Positions 33,482 through 46,000 of a DNA stretch of 64,000 bases are shown here, piece by piece. Position 1 is the stretch's first letter. Each line of letters begins with the position of its first letter. The translations under genes and the position numbers were made by a program. This DNA comes from Powellomyces hirtus (Eukaryota > Chytridiomycota > Chytridiomycetes > Spizellomycetales > Powellomycetaceae): positions 176,322-240,321 of the forward strand of contig JAHLKG010000032.1 in assembly GCA_025526995.1 (NCBI GenBank), written 5' to 3'. A model generated the notes under the pieces. The model was given only the letters and a program-made list of their open reading frames with translations. It had not been told where the DNA came from and did not search any database.

Positions 33482-35218
33482 CTATTCCGACGTGATGGTA
33501 ACGACTATTTTGCCTGAAAAAAGGTCGAGACGGGCATTAGCATTACGAAGCACGACGAAACTCTTGAGGCATCTCGCTCACCCTCGTTGTGATTGCCTTC
33601 CATGTATCTAAAGATATCAGTGCGTTGGAGACCAGACACCCGGTAATGTTTATACAATGAATTGCAAGCAACTTACTTGTGGGCATCCACGATCTCGGTC
33701 CACGGGAAGATCTTGCAGATACGGACATCGAGGGCACCGGATGCGAGCATGGGCAGAACGTCTTTGACGACCGCGGTGCGAAGGCGAGCCGTATATTCTT
33801 CACTTCGGGAGCGGAGTGTGGATCCCTCGATCTACATGGCGTTCAGCGACATATCAGCATGCACGGTTCAAGTTGTCGCAGAAGCCGGGGGAGCATGTGG
33901 CTTCAAACCTTGAGGCGCTTCAGGAGCAGAGGCGACAAGTCAAACTGATCCAGTTTCATTCCTATACAAAGAAGCAATTGAGTATCTCTGATGCCCTTTC
34001 ATAAATATGTGTTGTTCACACCTCCGAGGAAACCGAGCAGGACCATTCGCCCATCCCTTCCAAGACTCGCAATATTGTCATTCCAGTAGGTGGCGCCAAT
34101 GAAGTCAACAATACAGTTGACTCCCTTTCCTTCGGTGATTTCGTTGATCTGTAGCAAGTCCGACATTAGCATAGAAGATGTGTCACATGGGAAGAACATG
34201 GATCAAGTACCTTTTCTTTGAAGGATTCTTCTTTGTAGTTGATAGCGTGGGTTGCGCCATGTTCTTTGCAATGTTTGAGTTTGCTTGCTGTCCCGGCAGT
34301 TGCAATAATGCGTCCACTACAGGTCCAGGTTGAGCTCCTGATACGCTGAAACTGATGCCATATTGCATTCTATCAAACTCACGCTCTCTTCCACTTAGCA
34401 AGCTGAATTGCGGCGAGTCCAACCCCGCTGGCTCCAGCGTGGATCAGAACGTCTTCTCCTTCTTTCAAGTCGTTGATCCAGAAAAGTGCCTGATAGGCGG
34501 TGAACTGTGCCTGAGTGAAAGTGTCAGAAATACAAATAAGCTCAATTGCTCAGCATGACACAACACATCACAATACCTCGGGGAATGCGGCGGCCTTCTC
34601 AAACGACACATTGTCCGGAATGGGAATCGCCAGGTCTTCGGGCACGAGGACATACTGACTTGAGGTAAGAATGTGACCGGACACCAAGTCGGCACTGAGT
34701 TCGGTCCTCACCTCGGCGTAACATCCACCAGAGAGCAGTCCGCAGATTCGGTCTCCAACTTTGGCCTTCGTCACTATGCGCCTTAACGTTAGTCCCAATG
34801 GCATACTGACGTGTGGCAAACATCATAAACAATTCCTTACCACCATCCCCAGCAGCTTCGACAACACCCGCAAACTCCACTCCAAGAATGGGAGATGCGC
34901 CGGGCGGCACAGGGTACTTTCCATCTCGCTGCATGATGTCCATACGGTTGAGAGCAAAGGAATGGACCTTCAAGAACGGTTGTTTTGTGAGTTGTCTTTC
35001 ATGCATGGTTTTGGATGGTTACTAGTTGTCTCACCTTGACGAGCAGGTCATTCCTATTGGGTAAAGGCTTGTCCGCAGTTCCGAGAGCTAGTCCATCGGC
35101 AGAACCTAGGTGGACAGGAATCGGTAAGTTGGCTATCAGTCGGGATTGTTTTGAACGACGGTCCGCAATTTGCCGCATTACCAGGCTTCTTCACCTCAAC
35201 GACGCGCATTGACGGCAT
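33482..35218 (-). CDS. NADPH:quinone oxidoreductase, PIG3/zeta-crystallin type (MDR family)
   Basis: Zinc-free MDR enzyme that reduces quinones with NADPH. Twelve exons on the minus strand: 35218-35182, 35105-35035, 34967-34841, 34773-34712, 34654-34577, 34510-34383, 34316-34211, 34148-34022, 33961-33909, 33831-33677, 33607-33582, 33513-33482; 1,002 nt, 333 residues, the expected length. Family text: [80 protein letters not shown] (Rossmann nucleotide loop), [24 protein letters not shown], final [11 protein letters not shown] second in-frame ATG at 35209 is also usable. Every intron is short and every phase agrees. It shares a divergent 711-bp promoter with the EHD gene. Confidence 0.93.
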
Positions 35219-35929
35219 TCTGGAGGATTCCGTTTTTCTTGGAAGTTACAGTTGGAAATGGAGTATTTTTGTTGAGTCTTCGAGCTAGTGATGTAGGAGA
35301 CGAAGAGACTTTGAGGGTGACATGGAATGTCAGAATGTGGTGACGAAACATTGACAGGACAACGTCATTTTGCAGGCGGAACGGGGAAATCGAGTTGACC
35401 GCAAAGATTTTAGAACAACGCGCGGTAACGTACAGTTTATGGAAGAAACGTTTGAACACATCCCATGATCCCCCTCATCCTAGCTGGGCATCTTCAAATC
35501 CGAATCGATGCGACGACTGAAGTCTCCGCTCATCGTATTTCACAATCAAAATGCTTTGTTAGGAGATGTGAGCTGTATGATGATTAACGCTCTCCGGGGT
35601 CTCCTGGCAGCTAACTATTCGTCATAAGAGGGTGTATGCAAACAAGTGATCTGTACTTGCGCGCCACGCTGAGTTGACAGGACTCGAACTGTCTCACTCC
35701 GAATAGTGAGTCTGGTCTGAAACTTGAATATTCTCCATACAGATCTCACTCTCCTAAAAGTGCGAAAATCGAATTAAAGGAATGAATCCGCAGAATGTTC
35801 TATTGTGGCGCACGAGGCGCGTCACTTAAACAACTCCGACTGCCCGAGCGCGCCGTGTTTTGTCAAGAAGTAAATAAGTAACACTTTCCTACTTCGTGCG
35901 TTCTTGTGCTTCAAACATACAGCGACACC
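35219..35929. promoter_or_regulatory. Divergent promoter between PIG3-like gene and EHD gene
   Basis: 711 bp between two outward-facing starts. It contains a hairpin-forming stretch near 35675-35720 (CTCACT..AGTGAG pairs) that I considered as a tRNA and rejected. No coding sequence. Confidence 0.5.
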
Positions 35930-38051
35930 ATGAGTGAATCCGCGAGATCCGTCGCGCCCCCTCCTCTTCCCACCAGGTCCATCACGCCTGCAAGAGCCAA
36001 ATCCGCCACCCCGCTGACATCCGGGTCAAAAGGAGGAGGGGTCTCGGGCAAGGCTGAATTTGCGGACATTCTGGAAGGGCTTAAACATATTTACAAAGTG
36101 AGTGGAGCAGGGTTCCATTGAGCCGTGGGAATAGACCAATGGTTTAGGAGACTGATCCATCTTTCTGTTCAGAACAAAATAAAACCAATGGAACAGGTAG
36201 TTCATCCTGCGCGGCAGCGCCACATATCAAAATGGGTTCTGACTATCACCCATGCAGACCTACAGCTTCGAACAGTTCCACTCACCGTATCTGACCGATG
36301 CTGATATTGACGCCAAACCCATGGTCCTCATCATTGGAGGCTACAGCACAGGTTCGTCACGTCATTGACAAAGAGTTCCATCCACCCCGGCTTCTAAACG
36401 TCTACAGGAAAGTCAACTTTCGTCAAACATCTGCTGGACAAAGGTGTGTTGTCGCCGGGAGCGCAGTGCAGTGACAAGATGCTGATCGTGCTATGCTGCT
36501 ATCAGAATATCCGGGTTTGCACATTGGACCAGAGCCCACGGTAGGGAACCAGAGAATGGGATCAAAACTCATAGGAGTCCATACTCAATGTTTGCCCTGA
36601 CAGACTGACAGATTTGTTGCGGTCATGAACGGAGCCGAAGAGCGCATAATACCCGGAAATGCAGCTGCAGTCAGTGCAGAGATGCCATTCACGGTATGGC
36701 GGTGTGCTTGTTTTACCTGAATTGCGCTTTGCATTCCGTTGGTGTTGCTCATGAACTGTTCTGCAGTCCATCCAAAGATTCGGATCCCAATTCCTCCAAA
36801 AATTCCAAGTATCCTTCGTCAACTCCCCCGTGCTCGAAAACCTCATCATCATCGACACTCCCGGAATTCTCAGCGGAGAAAAGCAACGGATCGGGCGATC
36901 ATATGATTTCACGTCGGTCGTAGAATGGTTTGCCGGCCGGGCTGATTTGATCCTATTGTTATTTGACGCGCACAAATTGGATATCAGCGACGAGTTCAAG
37001 AAAGCAATCAATGCGTTGAAGGGGAACGACGAAAAAATCCGGGTGGTGCTGAACAAGGCCGATATGGTGACGGGCCAACAGCTGCTGCGGGTATACGGGG
37101 CTCTGATGTGGTCACTGGGCAAGATTTTGAAAACGCCCGAAGTGTCTCGCGTCTATATTGGATCGTTTTGGGACCAGCCGTTGAATCACACGGATTGCGC
37201 GACGTTGTTGGCGGCCGAGCAGAAGGATCTGCTAGCCGACCTGCGCGCATTGCCCCGGAACGCAATTGTGCGGAAGATCAACGAGATTGTTAAACGAACA
37301 CGGATGGCTAAAGTGCATGCTTTGATCATTTCACACCTCCGCAAGGAGATGCCGGGGTTCTTTGGCAAAAAAGACAAACAAGACGACCTGATCACGAATT
37401 TGGAAGCAGAGTTCATGAAGCTTGAGCGCCTCCACGGACTCGTTCCTGGCGACTTTCCCGACCCAGACCGGTTTCGCGAAACGCTGGCAATGTTCAAATT
37501 AGAGAAATTTGCCAAACTGGACAAAAAAATGATCGACATCGTTGACCAGGCTCTATCAGTTGATTTTCCGAAACTGATGCAGGAGTATCCGACTGCGCAA
37601 CCAACGATTGCAGCGATGGAACGCAATCCGTTTGAGGCGCCGGGGGCGGCGAACACTTCGGGTGGGGGCGACGAGTTGTGGCGGTATGAGCAGATCAGCC
37701 GAAAAGGTTACGTGGACCAGTTCCGAACTATCGCGGGAGTAGATGGGAAGGCGTCGGGGGCAGCGTGTAAGCCCATCTTGGAATCTACGGGCGTGGAGAC
37801 CAATGTGTTGGCCAAGGTGTGGAGACTGGCGGATTGGACTAAAGGTAGGCGCGCGCCATTCCAGTTTGGGTTTCTTTCTTCAACGCCGTCCACGTTGCCA
37901 CATCGCTGACTCGCCTTTCTGCTTTGCAGATGGATATCTGGATTTAGACGAGTTTGTGGTCGCCATGCATCTGTGCAACGTTGCAAAGAAGGGATGGGCA
38001 GAGTTACCAGATGTGCTCCCTCAAACTCTAATACCGCAACGGAAATGCTGA
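35930..38051 (+). CDS. EHD1: EHD-family dynamin-like ATPase (EH-domain protein)
   Basis: EHD proteins tubulate and cut endosomal membranes during recycling. Eight exons: 35930-36097, 36173-36196, 36258-36351, 36408-36443, 36506-36540, 36604-36693, 36767-37844, 37930-38051; 1,647 nt, 548 residues, near the usual 530-550. Motifs: GGYSTGKS (P-loop), HIGPEPTTDRFVAVM, IIIDTPGILSGEK (DTPG), VVLNKAD (NKxD), helical middle, then the C-terminal EH domain with the calcium-binding-like loop DGYLDLDEF. A short disordered N-terminal tail precedes the usual N-terminal segment. EHD proteins are absent from yeasts, so their presence fits a non-Dikarya or broadly gene-rich fungus; that taxonomic hint is inference. 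Confidence 0.95.
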
Positions 38052-39379
38052 CAGTCCTTTGCATACATTATGCAGCAATGCATTGAAAGTGACGACCCAT
38101 GTTGTGTATCTATTCTGAAGAGCAGAGGTTTTGTAGATCTTATCAACTTTGCAGCCATGTTGAAGGGGAGATTCCCTTCTGCAAGCCCAAGTCAATCAGA
38201 AAGTTGAATTTGATATGGATTCTTTTATTTTATGTCTTGAATAGCTCACCTTTGAATAACATTTTACTCCGTCACTCATAGTCGCAGCCGCGATTGTTGT
38301 TGTTGAGGGTCTCGATGAATCCGAATTGCTACCTGTCTGGCAGGCGAATTCTGTGCGGTTGTTTGCACAGTGCCGCAAGCCTTCGTTCCGCGCTTCTCCA
38401 ATCTTCTCTTGCATCTCCCGTAGTTGAAATTGATCCATTCTGTCACGCATTTCTCGGCGATGTGAGCAGCTTTTTGATTCTGAACATACAAGTCGTTGCT
38501 CAGTTCGTCTTCAGTCTTCTCGTCGCATCTCCTCATCGACCTGCTCTTTGGGAGGTGTATCATGGTATCACACACAGTTCTCGACGATGTGCAGCGACCT
38601 CTTGATTCTGAGCATGCAATTCGTTGGGCACTTCCCAAAAGCCATATATTCCACGGTTCTTAACGGTGTTGTGCCACTGGAACGAGCACGATTCGTTCTC
38701 TCGAATGGGAAGGTCTGGCCGAGGCGAGAGCCTTATGAGTTGAGCAAATTGTATCTCCTGGAGCGTAATGAAGAGATCATCGGCACCCGGACGGTGTTCT
38801 TTGTGCAAAATAACAATTTGAATGCGCAGGAATACATATCACTGAAATGTGATCTGAAGGGTAACTGGTTTGGGATGAAGAACGAGGTCTTCTGGTGTTG
38901 ACGCGGGTTTTCGCGGATGCACCGACGCTGGCGAAGATTTTTGCTGACAACGCAAAAAGGCATCAGTCCAAACTGTTCGGGCGGAAGACTTGGGATGGGG
39001 TGCTTAGGGCGATTGGAATGTGGCGTTGGGAGAAGGTTCTTACCCAGACATAGTGCAGCATGCACGTTCTGTGTAGGCTCAATTATGTTGCACTTCATGG
39101 TTTACGTTTTGCCTGGCGCATCTCATCATTCCAGCAGCACCTGCATCTTGGGCAAGAAGTTGCATGATTAGCGCCAATCTATGCTGTGTGGTCGTTGCAG
39201 AAAACTTTTGCGAGCTGTCTCAATCCCCAATGCGTAAGCCATTAGACCCTGGATTGAATTAGATCTCTGTACTTGGAGGATCGTTCACTTTACTGAAAAG
39301 ATTGTTTGAGATGATACTGTACAGCAACGTTTATTACTAGGGTTCCGCTAAAAAAACTGTCATTGGGCAAGTCTAGTAT
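38052..39379. other. Intergenic region with a degenerate repeat, no confident gene
   Basis: Two similar stretches about 120 bp apart, near 38450 and 38573, share TTCTCG.CGATGTG and TTGATTCTGA.CAT. On minus they read as (N)ELHAQNQ-type text. Open frames exist on both strands (for example plus 38548-38901) but lack domains. It may be the remains of a gene. The rest shows nothing. Confidence 0.35.
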
Positions 39380-41328
39380 CTATGTACAGGGCTCCACAAG
39401 CATCATCACCGGAGGACATGGCGTCTGATCTTGGGACATAGTAGCTCCATCCTCGATCATCTTGTAATGGCTTGGTCTTCCATCCGATAGCAACACAAGT
39501 TCCACTCTCTTACCGTTCTCTTCAGCAGCGCGAATTGCAGCACGCTTGACGAACGTGTAAGTCCCCGGTGGACATTCTAAAACCGTATTGTGCCATGGAG
39601 TCGGGATATGGAAAAGAGTCTCCGAGGATTGGTCGTCCACGACTTTGGCCCCAAGAAAACTTGAATGAGCTAGTCGTATGCCATACTTGGGCCCGGCGCA
39701 CGAGTGTCTGAAAATACCGTGACATTAGATCATAGCAGAGAGGTATGGGTGTTCGAGGGACTGGAGCTTACGGGTGAATGGATATTCGAATGTGCATCGG
39801 GAATAGGAGTTCGATCATTGCTGAGTACGCATCGTTTCTCTGCATGAAAAGATGATCAACATTCCCATAATGATGCAGGAAGATCATTCATACGTCATAT
39901 ACCTGGATCATTTCCAGAGCCACCGCAGAGCATCGTTTCTTCTGCTGAGTCCTTGACAATGAAAGCATAATCCTGTTGTTTGCCAAATCCGTCAGGAGGA
40001 ACTTTGAAAATCCCCGATACAAGGCGGTGACATCCGGATCATTCTTGGTCTTGCTTTTCAAAACCGAACCATCGCTCCCAAAGAGACCTCCCAGTACCCG
40101 TCTAGCGTCCTCCGCGTCTGCCGATCGGTCACTCAAAAGAAACCTGGAAACGGGCACGGATGAGAGATCAGGAAAGAAGCGGCGCAGTTCTCCGGGGCTC
40201 GCGCTAAATGGCTCCAGCGGTGTGATGGACAGAAGATCTTCTAGGCCGTGAAAGAGGACGGTGCCAGGAGCAAAGTGGCTTGATGCTTGATCACGCAGGA
40301 CTTGGCCGTACACGTTGACGGTTTCGTCTGCAACGCCAACTAGAGGATTCATACGCAATGTTAGCGTGAGCAGGCGTGGGATGACATTACACGGCATTTT
40401 TGCTAACTTACTGAGATCGGAGAACACGTGGCCATCTGAAACAATGACTATGACTGAGCCTGGAGGGTATATTTGCTTCACCAGTTGATTGAATCGGTCC
40501 AGGCTGCGCAAAGCCAGAAGCTCGCCCATATCTGGAAGCGTGCCCAGTGTCTTGTCAACATCGTTGCCAGATTTGCAAGGGAATGCCGGCAGTGCAAAGT
40601 GGAGCGGAAGGTTGCGCACTACAAAGAAGCGAACTGATTCTGCAAAAGGCACGCGACCCAGGTGCCATTCATCTATTGAAAGGTTTAAATATAGTCGCTG
40701 TATGACAACTTGGCATGTGTGCATCGTACGTACCGTGACTGGGGACATATCGGAGTTCCCGGTCAAAAAGATCAACCAGCCGCTCGGTGATTGTGTCGAT
40801 TTGAACCGCCAAGCTCTTCTCTGATGCTAAAGTTGCAGCCCAAACACCGCCATGAAGACGCATTGCTGCCAGACTGAAGAGGTAGTCGGCCCCTTGAGGC
40901 CCCAGAGACCACGGATCAAGATCAGGAAGACAATCCGTCAAGAGTGTGCCTCCATCCGGGCGGGTATGTGCAAGAGCGGCTACGCCTTGCTCGCCGTTCT
41001 CGATTATTCGAGAGAACAGGACCGCCGGAATGCTTTCCTGGTTTTTGCCTCTTAGAGAGAGATGATATCGAGATATTTGTGGATCGGTATTCCACTTGTT
41101 CGCGTGGTCATGTACCCGTCGCAAGGTGGTGTTACGGAATAGTAAGGCTTCCAGGCTCCGCACCTTTGAGGACGTAATGTCAAGCATCGCTTGCCCTTGT
41201 GGTCCAGCTTGAAAAAAGGGGAGGTAGCCATTCGCGCTTTTTACGTATGTGAAGAGGTGCAAGTCTTTCGGAAACATGTTGTCTTGCGTTCTGTGTTTGG
41301 CAGGTTCTGGGGGATACGCTTCCTTCAT
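39380..41328 (-). CDS. Isocyanide synthase, Dit1/PvcA family
   Basis: Members turn the amino group of an amino acid (often tyrosine, tryptophan or valine) into an isonitrile; yeast Dit1 starts dityrosine spore-wall synthesis. Five exons on the minus strand: 41328-40734, 40672-40412, 40339-39903, 39839-39772, 39707-39380; 1,689 nt, 562 residues, close to yeast Dit1. Family text: RNLPLHFALPAFPCKSGN, LGTLPDMGELLALRSL, VIVSDGHVFSDLIGVADE (joined across an intron), RRFFPDLSSVP, AMIELLFPMHIRISIHP, and near the end HIPTPWHNTVLE. No oxygenase or P450 is fused or adjacent. The neighbour across a 532-bp divergent promoter is an OPT transporter. Family call is strong; substrate and product are unknown. 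Confidence 0.93.
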
Positions 41329-41860
41329 TCAGCTATATTTTAGTTGTGCTCCGGTGCGGGAAATGGTCGGCCGAGGTAATCGCCCGTTGCTGGGGCTGGT
41401 TTTGTTGTTGTTGGCACTATGGCGTGGTGCTTGAAGGCGGAAAATGGCCTGGCGCTTCAGTGCGACCTTCAGGCTGTGTGCCATATTTTCACACCTTCCT
41501 TCAAGGGCAAGAGATTTCGCGAGACGCAAAAAAAGGAGCACAGTTGACTGACAGGAAATGGGGGCACACTGTGGTTGTATGGGCCGTTGGTGGGGGGAAG
41601 TGTGAAGGGGTTGGGGCGGCGTCAAATATTGCGCTGCACGTGTCGTGGAGACGCGAGTTGTTTTCGCGATTGGCCGCTGCAATTGTGGCTTGGCAAGCCC
41701 CCTGTGTGTTCCCCTGGCCGCCCAGCTCTCACCATGCCGGCCATCAGTTCAGATCCCCGCCCGCCCGTCACCCGTCGGCCCCCCTCTGTTGCGCATATAA
41801 GAACGGCCCGCCTACGTTTGGAACCGACCAGGCCTCAACTTGCACTCTATCTTGACCACT
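41329..41860. promoter_or_regulatory. Divergent promoter between isocyanide synthase and OPT transporter
   Basis: 532 bp between two outward-facing starts. A TATA-like CATATAAGA at 41794-41802 lies about 60 nt before the OPT start. The plus-strand open frame over this area (41346-41855) shows no domain and is ignored. The layout would allow joint control of both genes. Confidence 0.6.
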
Positions 41861-44712
41861 ATGTCCAGCCCAAAACGTGAGCTGTCCGAAAATGAACAAT
41901 ACAGCTGATTCCAATTTGCTTACGGCCAAAATACTGCTTCTGTAGACCACGCCGCCACTCGAACGGGTGATTTCAAACAGAAACAAGAGCTGGCTTCAAC
42001 CAACACCATTGCGGAGGCCGACGAGACCGCGAGGGGTCTCATACTCGTCGATACTGATGCCGAAGACGTTACTCCAAAGCATAAGCGGGGCGTCTGGGAT
42101 TTCATTGACTCTGTCGTTGACAAGACCGATGACCCAAGTTCGCCTTCACTTACGCCCCGCGTCTGGCTGATTGGCACTTTTTTCACTGTCGTGTTCGCCA
42201 TTGCCAATACTAGTACGTGTGCATCGTCTCGGAGTTCGACTGCCTTTCCTTAACGATGGTTTTTCCTTTAGTCCTGACGTTTAGAACCAACGTGTTCAAC
42301 GTTCCCGCCGTAGTTGCAATTCTATTGAGCTTGCCTTGCGGAAAAGTACTTGTGGCAGTGCTACCCAAGGGAGGTCGCTTCAACCCAGGTCCATTTTCCA
42401 TCAAAGAGCACGTCCTGTGTGGCGTCATGATTGGCTCTGCATTCCTCCCTCTTGGGGTCTTCAACTTTATTTCACAGAAATACATCCTCAAACAGTCGGA
42501 CCTGTCAGTGATCTCGGGTGTGGGATTTGTTCTCGGTTCACAAATGATTGGATATGGTCTTGCCGGACATTGCCGTCGGTTTTTGGTCAAGCCGGTAGGT
42601 GTCAACGATCCACATGCTGTAAACATGACATTGTTATTTTGTAGCTTATATTAACACGACGAACGCAGGCCAGTATGCTTTGGCCCACCGCCCTCACACA
42701 AGTCGCCTTGTACAAAGCGCTGAACAAGGTCGCGATTCCGGGAAGCATCGCCGGTGCCTCGTACTCTACTGGAACATTCTTCTGGATTGCTTTCACCGGG
42801 GCAGCAATCTACCAATGGTTTCCCTCATTCCTCGCACCTCTTCTGTCAACTCTATCCATTTTGTGTGTCAGCTCCAGCCGCGGAATTAGACTCTGGGGCT
42901 CTGGCTTCCCTGGACGTGGTATGGGATTCCTCTCCATCAATCTTGACTGGTCTTTGATTGCGAGGTGGACACCTCTGGAATCTCCGTTCTGGACTAAAGT
43001 AAATCAGTTCACTGGAAGTAAGTGCTACGTTGCGTCTATATCTTGGCTCCTCATTTGTCAAAGTGGTTAATCGTAACTGACCTCACCCTCCACATTTGTC
43101 ACTATCATCCTCAGTATATCTCGTGCTGTACGTCGTGGTACCAATCCTGTATTACAAGAATGCTTTCGGGATGGACCAGAGTCTCAAGGATCCGATGCCG
43201 TCACCGTACGGCGTGCTGAACTCTCTCACGCTGTTCAACAAGACCGGCGCCCCTTTGAGGCCGCAGATACTCATATCACCGACAGGCGTTCTGATCGACA
43301 AAGTTTATGAAGCAAACCAGCCTATCTACATCTCAACATTTTACGCGGTGACCATCGCTTTGGCTCTATTTGGATACACTGCAACGCTGTGTCACACGTT
43401 CTTGTGGTGAGTGAGAGCACTATTCTTTGAATCAGCGTGCTTTGACCGCTTGCTAACTCTAATTCCAAGGTACGGCAAAGAAATGAAAGGCCGTCTTTTG
43501 TCAGGCATCAAGGAACATAAGGAGGACGACGATGTTCACAGCAAGTAAGCCTCGCTGACCGTCGGTTAGTCACCAATTCATTGCAGACTAACGCATATTT
43601 GCAAAGGTTAATGAAAGCGTACCCGGACGTTCCTGTATGGTGGTTCGCCGTCATTCTCGCCGTTGCGATTCCCATGGTCATGGTGACCTGCGAAGTTGGC
43701 GGATTTGCACTGTCGTGGTGGGGAGTGCTCGTTGCTATTGCCTTCGCGGTGGTATCGATGGTTCCTGTTGGGGTCCTTCAAGCCCTCTCAGGAACACAGC
43801 TTCCTTTGCAAACCATATCATTGTTTCTCAGTGGTATCTTCTTTCAAGGGCAGACCTTTGGTAGGCGATGGGGCGTGCGAGTTCAGGAGCGACAACTATC
43901 AACACTCATCATTCTATGCAGCGGTTCTATCCTTTAATACCGTCGCTTACATGGGAATGGCACAGGGACTGGTTCTAGTTCAAGATCTGAAAATTGCGCA
44001 CTACATGAAGATTCCTCCCAGGTGCGCTCCTGACCTGGAAGAGCTGTGCACTGTCTCGCAACTTATTCCTTTTTCCTTGACAGAGACATGTTCATAGTTC
44101 AGCTGTATGGCAAATTCCTTTGCGCCATCATCATGACCCTAACGGCGGTACAGGTCATGGAAAACTGGCAGACAAGCCTACTAACTCAACCGCAGTGGCA
44201 ATACGTTGCCTACCGGTTCTTCACTTCAAATGCAGTGATCTGGGGATCCATTGGAACCTTGCGATTTTTCGGATCTGGAACACCTTACAGCGGGATTTTC
44301 TTTAGTTTGCTAGCTGGAATTCTTGCACCCGTCATTCCCTGGCTATGTTACCGCCGTTGGGGAGGCAAATGGAAATTGGTCAACATTCCTTTGATGGCTA
44401 TGACCGGCGAGTCCCCCGGCAGTTTCACCACCACCGTTTCGCCCTTTGTGATCTCCTTCCTCTCCGCTTTTTACATGAAGAGGTACCATCATGGCTTATG
44501 GTCCCGCTATAACTATATTCTGGCAGCTGCATTGAGGTAAGCGAATCGACTGCTATTGTGAACAATGGGCCAGATGCTGACTTCATATGGTTTCCTCCAG
44601 CGCGGGGACCGCTATCACTGTCCTCTTCATTGCCGTCACCTTGGGTCTGAAGCAAAAGAAGATGCCCACCTATTTTTTGAATCCGTTGGACGGAGAGCAC
44701 TGTTCTCCGTGA
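41861..44712 (+). CDS. Oligopeptide transporter, OPT superfamily
   Basis: Plasma-membrane proton symporter for small peptides, glutathione-like molecules or metal chelates. Ten exons: 41861-41876, 41946-42212, 42272-42594, 42669-43017, 43115-43406, 43470-43544, 43607-43860, 43922-44021, 44084-44536, 44601-44712; 2,241 nt, 746 residues, typical for fungal OPTs. Family marks: DDPSSPSLTPRVWLIGT at the first helix, GGRFNPGPFSIKEHVL (NPG motif), MLWPTALTQVALYKALN, HSKLMKAYPDVPVWWF, QDLKIAHYMKIPPR, and the C-terminal LNPLDGEHC. Many hydrophobic segments consistent with 12-16 helices. The first exon codes only five residues. Its head-to-head position with an isocyanide synthase suggests transport of that product or its metal complex; this is inference. 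Confidence 0.95.
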
Positions 44713-46000
44713 AAGAAAGAAAAGCAGCCCTGAACTTCTCTTGATAGAGCAACTTCCAAAAAGGACCTTACATTACACGCGAGGCTTGTGTTGAACGAGA
44801 CATTTGTCAAAATACTTTACTCCTGCATTACGTTCTGCAGTTGACATGGGTCGAACATGGCAAGAAATGGCATGGGCCGGAAGCCGCTTCTTCGACTACA
44901 TTCAAAGAATGAGAGTTCGTTCGTACCCAAAAGAGAACGTTGGAAATACTGAAGGATATGCAGAAGCTGCAACAAAGACGGTAGGAATACTCCCAAAGTT
45001 CGAACTATCCAGCGACTACATTGGACGTCTAAATACAACGAGAAGGCGGCACTTCAGCGCAAACAACCCTGAAAGTGGGACTTGATTGATCAGAATATTT
45101 CACTCAAATGAGGACGTTGATTTAGTCGAATGGGGCTCTGTTTGTTTTGCCCAGCATTCAAGTTGTCTTGCACGTGCAGGTTTGGAAGGCGATGAAGCTG
45201 TAAGGTAAGCGCGTGAAGTCAGTGGTGCTGGCTTTTCGAAAGAGTGTGCTAGCCAAGTCAAGCGTATTATCGCGAGCAGGAACCCGAGTCATAGTGCAAC
45301 AACCCGCAGTAACCCGCAGTAACCCGGCCCAGATGCCCGTGTTGAGAACATCCGCCCACATATTGCCCACATGTCGCGGACTCGGCTGTCCGTGTCACAA
45401 AGTATCGGAACAACTCCCACATTCGTCTCTTCCGCAGGACATTCAGGTCAGGTTAGTCTTGCTTGTCATACGAAACGCGTCTCACTGCACCCGCGCCACA
45501 ACAAGCCACACAACGCGACGCGACGGAACGGAACACTGCAGCTGTGATTGGATTGCTCATTCCGCATAACTATATCACAAATTCACTGAACTGCTACCAT
45601 GTACAGTAGCTCCACGGACCCCTTTCCGATGTATATTTACATGCATCGTACAGTCTATTGGCCTCGGAAGTGTTTTGTCCGTCGTACATTGAATTCATAG
45701 CGTGTCTCCCGATTCGGTTGATCACCATCAGCAATGCAGCATCCATCAACTTGTGGAAGCGCTCGGATGATAAGGACAACGGATCCGGGCTGCTTTCCAT
45801 TCCGTGTAATAGGCGAGATTGCGGGTAACACCTTACAAAAAGCGAGCGGCTCCGCTCACACTTTTGACACTACTTCAGTTCCGGTCCAAAACGCCTGAAT
45901 AGAATAAAAGTAATATAAAAGAGCGGGGGTGGAGAGCGTTCGCCATGCCCCAATATCTCTGATCCATACAAGTTGTGCAACAAAAGTTCCTTACGTCAAA
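44713..46000. other. Intergenic region, no confident gene
   Basis: About 1.3 kb. A small tandem AACCCGCAGT is repeated near 45300-45325. Open frames are under 120 codons and lack domains. A TATA-like ATATAAAA at 45913-45920 lies about 80 nt before the next gene. Confidence 0.45.

Noticed and set aside
33276..33611. Plus-strand open frame near PIG3
   Set aside because: It overlaps the last two PIG3 exons, which are well supported on the other strand.
35670..35740. tRNA-like T-arm on the minus strand (GACAG TTCGAGTC CTGTC) with nearby hairpins
   Set aside because: The T-loop would have eight bases, no acceptor stem or anticodon arm fits around it, and the match is limited to one hairpin.
41346..41855. 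Plus-strand 169-codon open frame in the ICS/OPT promoter
   Set aside because: No domain or family text, and it occupies the divergent promoter of two solid genes.
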